A stretch of 58,897 nucleotides of DNA from Oscillospiraceae bacterium (GTDB taxonomy: Bacteria; Bacillota; Clostridia; Oscillospirales; Acutalibacteraceae): positions 1 through 58,897 of the forward strand of contig CACXOM010000008.1 of NCBI GenBank assembly GCA_902769255.1, written 5' to 3'. Under the pieces are notes generated by a model. It had not been told where the DNA came from. It made no database searches and was given only the letters and a program-made list of their open reading frames with translations. Numbering within the stretch: the first letter of the stretch is position 1; the number at the start of each line of letters is the position of its first letter. A program made the position numbers and the translations under genes. Below are positions 36,959 to 43,458 of the stretch, one piece after another.

Positions 36959-38161
36959 ATGAAAAACATACCTTTTTCACCTCCCGATATTACCGAAGAG
37001 GAAATTTCGGCAGTTGCCGAAACACTTCGTTCGGGTTGGATAACAACAGGTCCTAAAACAAAACAGTTTGAAAAAGAAATCAAAGAATACTGCGATTGTG
37101 CCGGCTGTGCTTGTCTTTCAAGCGCAACCGCTTCACTTGAATGTATTTTAAGAATACTCGGTATTGGTAAGGGCGATGAGGTTATTGTACCTGCCTACAC
37201 CTACACCGCAACCGCTTCGGTTGTATGCCATGTTGGCGCAAAAGTTGTTATGTGCGACACCGAAAAAGACAGTTTCTTTATTGATTATAACGCAATTGGC
37301 GATTTAATTACTGAAAAAACCAAAGCGATTATTGCGGTTGATATTGCCGGTGTTATGTGCGATTATAATAAAATCAAGGCTATTGCCGAAAGCAAAAATG
37401 CTTTATTTAAGCCTAACAACAAATTGCAAAAGGATTTTGCAAGGGTGATAGTTATCGCTGACGGCGCTCATTCTTTCGGTGCTGAATTCGGTGGCGTAAA
37501 ATCAGGCAATTCGGCTGATTTTACCGCATTTTCATTTCACGCTGTTAAAAATCTTACTACTGCCGAAGGCGGTGCTGCTACTTGGCAGAAAAAAGATTTT
37601 ATTGATGATGAATGGCTTTACAAGCAGTTTATGCTTCAATCTTTGCACGGGCAAAATAAAGATGCGCTTGCAAAAGATAAGGCAGGCGGTTGGGAATATG
37701 ATATTGCCGCACCGCTTTATAAATGCAATATGACCGATATTATGGCTGCAATCGGTCTTGTTCAACTTAAAAGATACCCGCATATGCTAAAAAAGCGTAA
37801 AGAATACATTGAAACCTACAACAGAATTTTATGCGATAAAGAGTTTATTCCTCTTAATCATTTTGGCGAAAACTTTGCTTCAAGCGGTCATCTTTATTTA
37901 CTTAGAATTAAAGATATTTCAGTGCAAAAGAGAAACCTGATAATCGAAAAAATGGCTGAAAAAGGTATTGCTGTAAATGTTCACTACAAACCTTTACCGC
38001 TTTTAACTGCTTACAAAGATTTAGGTTTTGATATTAATAACTACCCTAATGCTTACAACCAATTTTGCAACGAAATCACATTACCGCTTAACACAAAAAT
38101 GAGCAAAGATGATGTTGTTTATGTTGCAAACAGTTTAAAGGAAATTTTAAATGAAAACTAA
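36959..38161 (+). CDS. DegT/DnrJ/EryC1/StrS-family PLP aminotransferase
   Basis: These enzymes transaminate nucleotide-activated keto-sugars. The start IPFSPPDITEEEISAVAETL, the VIVPAYTYTATASVV block near residue 78, the IADGAHSFGAEFGG Asp-containing PLP block near residue 168 and the Schiff-base lysine in FSFHAVKNLTTAEGG near residue 197 are present. 400 residues. AAGGAG precedes the ATG. It overlaps queH by 11 bases, an odd pairing with no obvious metabolic link. The sugar substrate is not known. Confidence 0.9.
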   Translation: MKNIPFSPPDITEEEISAVAETLRSGWITTGPKTKQFEKEIKEYCDCAGCACLSSATASLECILRILGIGKGDEVIVPAYTYTATASVVCHVGAKVVMCDTEKDSFFIDYNAIGDLITEKTKAIIAVDIAGVMCDYNKIKAIAESKNALFKPNNKLQKDFARVIVIADGAHSFGAEFGGVKSGNSADFTAFSFHAVKNLTTAEGGAATWQKKDFIDDEWLYKQFMLQSLHGQNKDALAKDKAGGWEYDIAAPLYKCNMTDIMAAIGLVQLKRYPHMLKKRKEYIETYNRILCDKEFIPLNHFGENFASSGHLYLLRIKDISVQKRNLIIEKMAEKGIAVNVHYKPLPLLTAYKDLGFDINNYPNAYNQFCNEITLPLNTKMSKDDVVYVANSLKEILNEN

Positions 38162-38771
38162 TTATCAATTAAAACTTGATGAGGAAATCAAGACTTTAAA
38201 CGGCGAACGCAAAAAACTTTTGCTTCATGCTTGTTGCGCACCTTGCTCCTCTTATACAATTGAGTATTTAAGCGAGTTTTTTGATATTACTCTTTTGTTT
38301 TACAACCCGAATATTTCTCCTGAAAGCGAATATGATTTCAGAGCAAAAGAATTGCAACGCTTAGTAAAAGAAATGCCTTTAAAACATAAGGTAGAAGTTA
38401 AAATTTGCGATTATGATTATAATGAATTTTTAAAAATAGCAAAAGGCAAAGAAGATTTGGCTGAAGGCGGTGAGCGTTGCTTTTTATGCTACAAATTAAG
38501 GCTGAGTGCAGCGGCGGAGTATGCCAAGCAAAACGGTTTTGATTATTTTTGCACTACTCTTTCGATAAGTCCTTATAAAAATGCCGAAAAATTAAATCAA
38601 ATCGGCGGTGAATTATCTAAAAAATACGGCATAGAATATTTATATTCCGATTTCAAAAAGAAAAACGGATATAAGCGCTCAATAGAACTTTCAAAAGAGT
38701 ATAATCTTTACAGACAGGATTATTGCGGTTGTGAATATTCTAAAAAAGCAAGAGATTTACAAAAAAATTAA
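38151..38771 (+). CDS. queH: Epoxyqueuosine reductase QueH
   Basis: Reduces epoxyqueuosine to queuosine in tRNA, the last step of the pathway, and is the non-B12 alternative to QueG. The N-terminal LLLHACCAPCSSYTIEYL with the paired Cys, ERCFLCYKLRL with two Cys near residue 105, and QDYCGCEYS near the end supply the iron-sulfur and catalytic cysteines of the family. 206 residues. Its ATG lies inside the end of the DegT gene (translational coupling). Queuosine-modified tRNAs do not include the two tRNAs that follow. Confidence 0.93.
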   Translation: MKTNYQLKLDEEIKTLNGERKKLLLHACCAPCSSYTIEYLSEFFDITLLFYNPNISPESEYDFRAKELQRLVKEMPLKHKVEVKICDYDYNEFLKIAKGKEDLAEGGERCFLCYKLRLSAAAEYAKQNGFDYFCTTLSISPYKNAEKLNQIGGELSKKYGIEYLYSDFKKKNGYKRSIELSKEYNLYRQDYCGCEYSKKARDLQKN

Positions 38772-38791
38772 CAATAATTTCGAAAAAATAC

Positions 38792-38820
38792 TTGACAAGC
38801 CCTAATCTTAATGGTATAAT
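38792..38820 (+). promoter_or_regulatory. Full-consensus promoter of the tRNA pair
   Basis: TTGACA, 17 bases, TATAAT, exactly consensus, 35 bases before tRNA-Met. Confidence 0.85.
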
Positions 38821-38855
38821 AATCGAGCGTCAATTTGAGATTGAGGCTAATATAT

Positions 38856-38932
38856 GGCTGTGTAGCTCAGTTGGCTAGAGCATTCGGTTCATACCCGAAG
38901 TGTCGTTGGTTCAAATCCAATCGCAGCTACCA
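38856..38932 (+). tRNA. tRNA with CAT anticodon (elongator Met or Ile2)
   Basis: Full cloverleaf with encoded CCA. The acceptor stem GGCTGTG pairs with CGCAGCT (with G-T wobbles), the D stem GCTC/GAGC is intact, the anticodon stem TTCGG/CCGAA encloses TTCATAC, and the T arm holds GGTTCAAATCC. The anticodon stem lacks the GGG/CCC pairs of an initiator, so it is elongator tRNA-Met or, if lysidine-modified by TilS, tRNA-Ile for ATA codons. Confidence 0.93.
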
Positions 38933-38969
38933 TATTAAAAGTATCCGCAGAAATGCGGTTTACATATAT

Positions 38970-39044
38970 GGCCCGGTGGTCAAGCGGTTAAGACACCGCC
39001 CTTTCACGGCGGTAACACGGGTTCGATTCCCGTCCGGGTCACCA
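38970..39044 (+). tRNA. tRNA-Glu (TTC)
   Basis: Full cloverleaf with encoded CCA. GGCCCGG pairs with CCGGGTC, the anticodon stem CCGCC/GGCGG encloses CTTTCAC (anticodon TTC), and the T arm is GGTTCGATTCC. It follows the CAT tRNA by 37 bases on the same transcript. Confidence 0.95.
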
Positions 39045-39049
39045 CTTTT

Positions 39050-39104
39050 AAAAGCAATTTGTAAAAACTATAAATAATCTTTATAATCTTTACACATTGC
39101 TTTT
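39050..39104 (+). terminator. Terminator of the tRNA operon
   Basis: AAAAGCAATTTGTAAA pairs with TTTACACATTGCTTTT (one mismatch) over a 23-base loop and is followed by a T-rich run. It lies directly after tRNA-Glu. Confidence 0.7.
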
Positions 39105-39114
39105 TATATTACAA

Positions 39115-39400
39115 CGGTTACCGAACCGATTAAGGCTCGGTAACCGAATAATACGTTTTTTGGATTTTCACGGAAACGGCGTTTCTGTCCTACCCTCAAG
39201 CATTCAACATTCCTCTTTGGGCGTTTTGTTGTCCCCACAAGCAGGTAGCACCGTTTAAGGTGGCACGCTCGTCCGAATTCAGAGTCGGAGTTGTGGCAAT
39301 ACTGTTAGTTTGTGTTAATGGGTCACAAGTTATCTCGTTTCCAATCTCATTAAATTGTATTTATATAATCGGTTTCAAGCACCGGTTATAGCAAAAAAAT
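39115..39400 (-). ncRNA. Candidate structured noncoding RNA, class unknown
   Basis: This ~290-base stretch holds no plausible gene but many pairings: CCACAA/TTGTGG (39235-39240 with 39291-39296) enclosing CACC/GGTG (39249-39262) and TCCGA/TCGGA (39272-39289) as a three-way junction, a TTGTG/CACAA hairpin (39310-39328), and CGGTTACCGA/TCGGTAACCG (39115-39146), which could end a minus-strand RNA. Strand is uncertain; minus is favoured because a TTTACA-18-TATAAT promoter at 39438-39467 points that way. It does not show the known sequence signatures of tmRNA, RNase P RNA or SRP RNA by eye; 6S RNA was considered but not shown. Confidence 0.4.
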
Positions 39401-39434
39401 AAGTCTTTTCTGTGAATAAACACAAAAAAGACTT
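39401..39434 (-). terminator. Hairpin with minus-strand U-run
   Basis: AAGTCTTTTCTGTG and CACAAAAAAGACTT form a nearly perfect 14-base stem. On the minus strand seven T follow. Its right end touches the -35 box of the plus-strand promoter, so it insulates the structured RNA region from leftward transcription of the mobile element. Confidence 0.6.
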
Positions 39435-39462
39435 GACATTATATATAAATACGGCGTATAAT
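39433..39462 (+). promoter_or_regulatory. Strong promoter of a short noncoding transcript, with overlapping opposite promoter
   Basis: TTGACA, 18 bases, TATAAT point right. On the other strand the same bases contain TTTACA, 18 bases, TATAAT (39438-39467). The two promoters occupy the same DNA and would compete for polymerase. Confidence 0.65.
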
Positions 39463-39468
39463 GTAAAC

Positions 39469-39566
39469 TGTAAATATTGTAAACCTAATCTCTCGATTTG
39501 TGTTCGTGTCACATTTCGACCGATTGCGGTGGGTTTAGGAAACCCACCGCCTCGGGGTTTTTATTT
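39469..39566 (+). ncRNA. Candidate small RNA of about 95 nt
   Basis: It starts at the strong promoter at 39433 and ends at a perfect hairpin GCGGTGGGTTT/AAACCCACCGC (39525-39549) followed by a T-rich stretch, with no open frame of interest in between. Upstream of the terminator a TCGA/TCGA plus GTG/CAC stem can form (39494-39520). Together, promoter plus terminator around ~95 noncoding bases is the layout of an independent small RNA. Confidence 0.55.
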
Positions 39567-39632
39567 ACTTTTCTTCATTATACGCCTATTAGTGTTTGAT
39601 GTCAAGAAAAATTTTTTAATAATTTGCAAAAA

Positions 39633-39686
39633 AAAGAAAATCAGGCTTCTACGGTCAATCCGCAGTAGTCTGATTTCTTTTTTAAA
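39633..39686. terminator. A/T-flanked hairpin
   Basis: AAAGAAAATCAG pairs with CTGATTTCTTT, with further pairs near the loop. A-runs and T-runs flank it, so it can act on either strand. It lies between the small RNA and the mobilisation genes and could end the leftward mob transcript. Confidence 0.6.
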
Positions 39687-39815
39687 TAATGCAAGGTTTT
39701 TACCGCTTCGGATTTTGATACTTTTATTTTAGTCGCAAAATGAAAAACACGAAAAGTTCAAAAAAATTCAATTTTTGAAAACGGCTTATAGCCTTTATTT
39801 ATGCGGGCTTCAGCA

Positions 39816-39837
39816 AAGGTGTCAACGTTGACACCTT
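39816..39837. repeat. Perfect 22-bp palindrome at the end of the mob operon
   Basis: AAGGTGTCAACGTTGACACC plus TT is a perfect inverse of itself with no loop, ending on the stop codon of the RHH gene at 39836. The lack of a loop favours a protein-binding or recombination site over a terminator. Confidence 0.65.
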
Positions 39838-40081
39838 AAGCATTATGCCACCCTATAAATTCTCTTATTCGTTCTAATTCATCCGTATTATTCTCAATTA
39901 TTTTTGAAATTTTATTCAAAAGCAATTCATATTTATTTTCCATTGCTTTTAGTTCTCCTAAAACTGCCAAGTTTTCGATATAAACTTTTAAATATTGATT
40001 TCTTGACATCCCTTTTTTCTTTGCAACTTCATCAATTCTTGCGACAGCGCCTGCATCAACGTTTCTGATTTTTAGCTCCAT
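39836..40081 (-). CDS. Small ribbon-helix-helix mobilisation protein
   Basis: 81 residues: a short strand (MELKIRNVDAGAVARIDEVA) and helix AKKKGMSRNQYLKVYIENLAV, split here, as in plasmid-type RHH proteins, then an acidic helical C-terminus. It follows the MobL relaxase by 15 bases and probably assists at the origin of transfer or represses the operon, like MobC or CopG-type accessories (inference). AGAGGTAATAATT precedes the ATG. Confidence 0.7.
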   Translation of the reverse strand: MELKIRNVDAGAVARIDEVAKKKGMSRNQYLKVYIENLAVLGELKAMENKYELLLNKISKIIENNTDELERIREFIGWHNA

Positions 40082-40096
40082 AATTATTACCTCTCT

Positions 40097-41572
40097 TTAT
40101 TTAAATTCGAATTCTTGCTCATAAATCATAAGATTTTGTTCGTGTTCATATTCTGATGAAATTATTTTATTTATGTTTTTCATCGTATGACGCATAATTT
40201 TTATTTCTCTATCCAAGCTGTACTTTCGGCTATAATATTTTGCGTGTTCCTTTTTTCGATTATCACGAAGATTTTTGTCAAACGTCTGCATTTCTTTGAG
40301 TATTGCGTTTCCGCATCTTTGATAAAATTCTCTGGTTTTATTAGATTTATACTCATCAGCATTTGATAATCCATAGCCTTGCCTGAAAATATCTGTTTGA
40401 TTATCTAACGCTTCATTTAATTCTTTCCAATCTTCTGAATTATATCGGTTAACAAACGAATCCACCAATTCATCAATTTGCGGTCGCAAGTTTGACATTG
40501 CGTTCATTCCGTATTTCCAAGTCCTGCGGTCATTTGGAAGTTGACGGTAAATATTCAAGAATTGTTTTCTTAATGCTCGGTCTTTTGAGATGTCTCTGCT
40601 TGTTATGTTGCCGTAAATGTTTTTTCTGATTATATTATTAATATTTTGTTGTAATTGAGAAGAGTTGGATATTTCATTTACAATAAATGATTTGGCTGCA
40701 CGAATAGAGGATTGCTTAAATACACCTAGTTGAGTTTCTTTTTCTGATTCAATGCTTGCCATTGGAGGTATTTCTTCTGCACCGCCGTTAAAAGATATTT
40801 CGATAGAGTTATCTCTGTTGATTTTAATGTAATTTCCTGATTTCAAAGTTTTGCCGGTGCTTTTTTCAACCTCTGATTTTAATTCATTAACAATACTCAT
40901 ATAATTGATATTATATCTTTTCTCCCGAAACGCATTTATTCTTTTATTCTTTTGAGTGCCTTCAAGTAAATCGGAAGATATATGTTCTTTGACCCATTTG
41001 GAATTAAAGCAAATTGTTCGGAGTACTTTAGTTTCTCTTGTCGGCGTTGGCTCAACTGTAGCAATATGTATGTGTATGTTATCTGTGTTGTAATGAATAG
41101 CAGCACTCCAAACTGATGAATCCGACAAATTCTCTTTAGAAAGCATCGAATTCATACAGCCTCTTGTCACTTCTTTTAACTTGTCTTCGTCCAACTCTTT
41201 AGTTTTTGAATTATAGATTTTGTATTTTTCAAGCCATTGGTTATCGAAGGAAATTACCGTTTGCCACATAAGACTATTATTTTTTTCTGCAAACTCAAAA
41301 ACTGATTTTAATGTTTTTTTATCCTCATCTGACAACTCGTCTTTTTCGCCAGTGAATAATTCTGTAGTTTTTTCAGGATTTCCCATATAGTCATTATATG
41401 CACCGAAGTCACGTAGATCCGCCTCAAACTCGGGGATAATAATCTTTGAAAAGTTTTCGTTTCTAACAGCGTTTTCTCGGTCAATATAGTTAACATAGTT
41501 TTTAAAGGGTTGGCTTCCCGGTGGAACAAACCGATTGACCATTACCACGCCCGGTACTATTTGTTCAGTCAT
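40097..41572 (-). CDS. MobL-type relaxase
   Basis: The 491-residue protein starts VPGVVMVNRFVPPGSQPFKN and NYVNYIDRENAVRNENF, the hallmark of MobL/MobP2-like relaxases from Firmicutes mobilizable elements. The metal-binding motif HYNTDNIHIHIATVEPTPTR near residue 166 provides the histidines of the nicking site; a conserved N-terminal Tyr lies near residue 28. The C-terminal half is helical and highly charged. It overlaps the stop of the frame before it by 4 bases. No replication gene, integrase or coupling protein is nearby, so the element looks incomplete and would depend on helper functions. Confidence 0.82.
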   Translation of the reverse strand: MTEQIVPGVVMVNRFVPPGSQPFKNYVNYIDRENAVRNENFSKIIIPEFEADLRDFGAYNDYMGNPEKTTELFTGEKDELSDEDKKTLKSVFEFAEKNNSLMWQTVISFDNQWLEKYKIYNSKTKELDEDKLKEVTRGCMNSMLSKENLSDSSVWSAAIHYNTDNIHIHIATVEPTPTRETKVLRTICFNSKWVKEHISSDLLEGTQKNKRINAFREKRYNINYMSIVNELKSEVEKSTGKTLKSGNYIKINRDNSIEISFNGGAEEIPPMASIESEKETQLGVFKQSSIRAAKSFIVNEISNSSQLQQNINNIIRKNIYGNITSRDISKDRALRKQFLNIYRQLPNDRRTWKYGMNAMSNLRPQIDELVDSFVNRYNSEDWKELNEALDNQTDIFRQGYGLSNADEYKSNKTREFYQRCGNAILKEMQTFDKNLRDNRKKEHAKYYSRKYSLDREIKIMRHTMKNINKIISSEYEHEQNLMIYEQEFEFK

Positions 41573-42027
41573 TTTTTATTGTCCTTTTTATCGTCATTTT
41601 TTTGCTTAAACTTGGCTATTCGCTGTTTGACAGCTTGTTCGCTCTGAATTAATGCTTCAACTTTGTTGATGTCAGTAGGCGTTGCCGTACCGACGTTTAC
41701 ATTGTTTTTATAATTTACCGTATAATCTGTATTGAGTTTCAGAGAAGATTTAACGCTCGGAGTTATTGCCTTGCTTGTAAAGATATAAGATGTACCCGAA
41801 AGAGAAAATTCTGTCGAATTTAAACTTTTAGCAACTATTTTAAAACTTTTAGTAACAGTACCGCTATAATTACCTTTACCGGAGATTGAGACGGTGGCCG
41901 TACCGACATTAATGTTGTTTTTATATGCTACCGTATAATCTTTGTTTAAAACTAAGTCGGATGTTACCGCAGGCTTAATACTGTTTCCCGTATAGGTATA
42001 GTTCGCCGTGTTCAAAAAATTAATCAA
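41569..42027 (-). pseudogene. Chimeric fragment: surface-protein repeats joined to a mobilisation-gene end
   Basis: The first ~115 residues are two copies of a bacterial Ig-like repeat (NKDYTVAYKNNINVGTATVS and the matching NTDYTVNYKNNVNVGTAT), as in secreted adhesins, without signal peptide. The second copy breaks off after GTAT, and the rest (DINKVEALIQSEQAVKQRIA, then a Lys-rich tail) is coiled-coil and fits the small protein that often precedes a relaxase. The only start is a TTG with no ribosome binding site, next to the corA promoter. I read it as a fusion scar rather than a working gene. Confidence 0.6.
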
Positions 42028-42035
42028 ACCGAATA

Positions 42036-42064
42036 TTGATTTTTCAAAAAAACTGTGATATACT
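42036..42064 (+). promoter_or_regulatory. Promoter of the corA leader
   Basis: TTGATT, 17 bases, TATACT, directed to the leader peptide and corA. Transcription should begin near 42071. Confidence 0.65.
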
Positions 42065-42088
42065 AAATTAAATCATAATATACAGGCG

Positions 42089-42209
42089 GTGATAACAAAT
42101 GAATAACGATTCTATTCCCCGAAGTTGTCGCGGTATAGTTTTAACTGATTGCGTTTGTTATCACAACGTAACAGTTCTCTGAGTATATTATTATATACTC
42201 CTTTTTTTC
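42089..42209 (+). promoter_or_regulatory. Attenuator-like leader of corA: sequestering hairpin plus terminator
   Basis: GTGATAACAAA (42089-42099) is the exact inverse of TTTGTTATCAC (42154-42164), so the first arm, which covers the ribosome binding region and start codon of the leader ORF, can be locked away by the middle of the same ORF. Immediately after it GAGTATAT/ATATACTC (42181-42200) with a T7-9 run is a textbook terminator placed before corA. A ribosome in the leader ORF would open the first hairpin. Control by magnesium is a guess from the gene downstream; no M-box was recognised. Confidence 0.6.
42099..42182 (+). CDS. Putative 27-residue leader peptide of corA
   Basis: The frame reads MNNDSIPRSCRGIVLTDCVC and seven more residues, ending with a TGA that is the first base pair of the terminator stem. 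GGCGGTGA lies seven bases upstream of the ATG. It contains three Cys and one Pro, codons that could pace a ribosome. The overlap of its start and its middle with the two arms of one hairpin, and of its stop with the terminator, supports a regulatory role. Too short for an ordinary ORF call; translation is not shown. Confidence 0.5.
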   Translation: MNNDSIPRSCRGIVLTDCVCYHNVTVL

Positions 42210-42242
42210 CATTTTGCAAATTTAATAAGGAGGACTAATATT

Positions 42243-43183
42243 ATGATTTCATATTTCAAAACCGCAGGCAACTGAATTGAGCAGATTGATCATTATGAAG
42301 TAGGCTGTTGGGTAAATGCTATTGAGCCGGATAAAGATGATATTAACATTCTTAAAGAGCGTTTTCACGTTGAACCGAAATACATTCTTGACTCACTTGA
42401 TGAAGAAGAGGTTTCGCGTGTTGAGTCTGAAGACGGCCACACATTTATTATTTTCGACGTTCCCTGTGCTGAAAAAGAAAACAACAACATTATTTACAAT
42501 GCAACACCTCTCGGAGTTATCGTAACCCCGACAAACGTTATTACCATTGCAAAAAAGATAATCCTGTTTTAATGGATTTTACTCACGGCGTTGTAAAGAA
42601 TGTTAAAACCGAATATAAGACAAATTTTGTTCTTAATTTGCTCTCACGAATGGCTACAAGGTTTTTTCAATACTTGCGACAGATTGACCGCTATTCTTCA
42701 AACCTTGAAACAAAACTTCGCAAGTCGATGAAAAACAAAGAACTTGTTCAGTTGCTTGATTTGCAAAAGTCGCTTGTCTATTTTCAGACTTCGCTTAAAT
42801 CAAACAAGATTACCGTTAAAAAAGTACTTCGCTATAAAGCGATTAAAATGTACGAAGAAGACGAGGATTTGATTGAAGACGTTTTAATTGAACTTCAGCA
42901 GGCTATTGAAATGTGTTCAATTTCATCAACTATTCTCGCAAATACAATGGACGCTTTTTCTTCGGTTATCTCAAACAATCTTAACCAAGTGATGAAAATG
43001 CTGACTTCCATCACAATTATAATGGCGATTCCGACAATGGTATTTTCATTTTTCGGTATGAATATAGGTTCGGGAATATCAGGTTCGCTTCCGCTTGCTA
43101 ATAATATGTGGTTTGTTTCGATTTTCACCGTTATAGTCACCGCAATAGTCGGTATAATTCTTTATAAAAAAGATATGTTTTAG
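42243..43183 (+). pseudogene. corA: corA-like magnesium/cobalt transporter, disrupted
   Basis: CorA is a pentameric magnesium channel. The start (ISYFKTAGN), the cytoplasmic domain, two C-terminal transmembrane segments and the family's GMN motif (FFGMNIG, just after the first membrane segment) are recognisable, and AAGGAGG precedes the ATG. Two lesions interrupt the frame: an in-frame TGA at codon 11 (42273-42275) and a -1 shift at the A6 run near 42551-42556, where one more A would restore IAKKDNPVLMDF. The remaining 3' frame is intact from 42572. It is either a recent pseudogene, a phase-variable state, or two sequencing errors. Confidence 0.75.
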
Positions 43184-43237
43184 GTTTATATTTTTTACTG
43201 TTGATTTTAACAGATTTATTATTGAATTTAAAATGCA

Positions 43238-43268
43238 AAAAACGGGAACGTGCTGCGTTCCCGTTTTT
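43238..43268. terminator. Terminator after corA
   Basis: AAAAACGGGAACG and CGTTCCCGTTTTT form a perfect 13-base stem with a TGCTG loop and a T-rich tail, about 55 bases past the corA stop. Confidence 0.85.
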
Positions 43269-43299
43269 GTTTAATAAACAACTTATTTATTTTTGTAGT

Positions 43300-43319
43300 G
43301 GCAACCCTGTGTGGTTGCC
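43300..43319. repeat. Short palindromic repeat GGCAACC/GGTTGCC
   Basis: A 7-base stem with a 6-base loop inside sequence of the type GTAGTGGCAACCCTGTGTGG, a kind of short interspersed palindrome seen in many Firmicutes genomes. It lies in the corA-glgP gap. Confidence 0.55.
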
Positions 43320-43385
43320 CGTTTCTTATATTATCAGTAATCTTCTTTACAAGTCAGTAAGATGATTTTGGTAGTTTTTTCGAAC

Positions 43386-43406
43386 GGTAGGAGCAGAGCC
43401 CCTACC
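43386..43406. repeat. Short palindromic repeat GGTAGG/CCTACC
   Basis: A 6-base stem around AGCAGAGCC lies 66 bases after the previous palindrome. Its flanks (CCCTACCCTACAAAA) resemble those of the repeats near 5.1 kb, so these belong to the same dispersed family. Confidence 0.5.
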
Positions 43407-43458
43407 CTACAAAATATCAACAAGATTTTTGAAAACTTATTTGTTTTTGTAGCTTTTA

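Noticed and set aside
38835-39077. 80-codon plus-strand frame across the two tRNA genes
   Set aside because: It is a chance frame through two full tRNA cloverleafs.
39241-39300. T-box-like stretch (TTTAAGGTGGCACGC, plus strand)
   Set aside because: It resembles the T-box core, but there is no specifier loop that could be identified and no gene downstream on that strand, so a T-box leader is not supported.
39412-39732. 106-codon plus-strand frame with a Leu/Ile-rich end
   Set aside because: It runs through a promoter, a GC-rich terminator hairpin and another terminator-like hairpin. No ribosome binding site; the apparent hydrophobic end comes from A/T-rich DNA.
42039-42240. M-box (magnesium riboswitch) before corA
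   Set aside because: The leader is too short and lacks recognisable M-box core sequence; the leader-ORF/terminator model explains the stems better.
42895-43140. 81-codon minus-strand frame inside corA
   Set aside because: Antisense of the corA transmembrane region; no ribosome binding site and no relation to neighbours.
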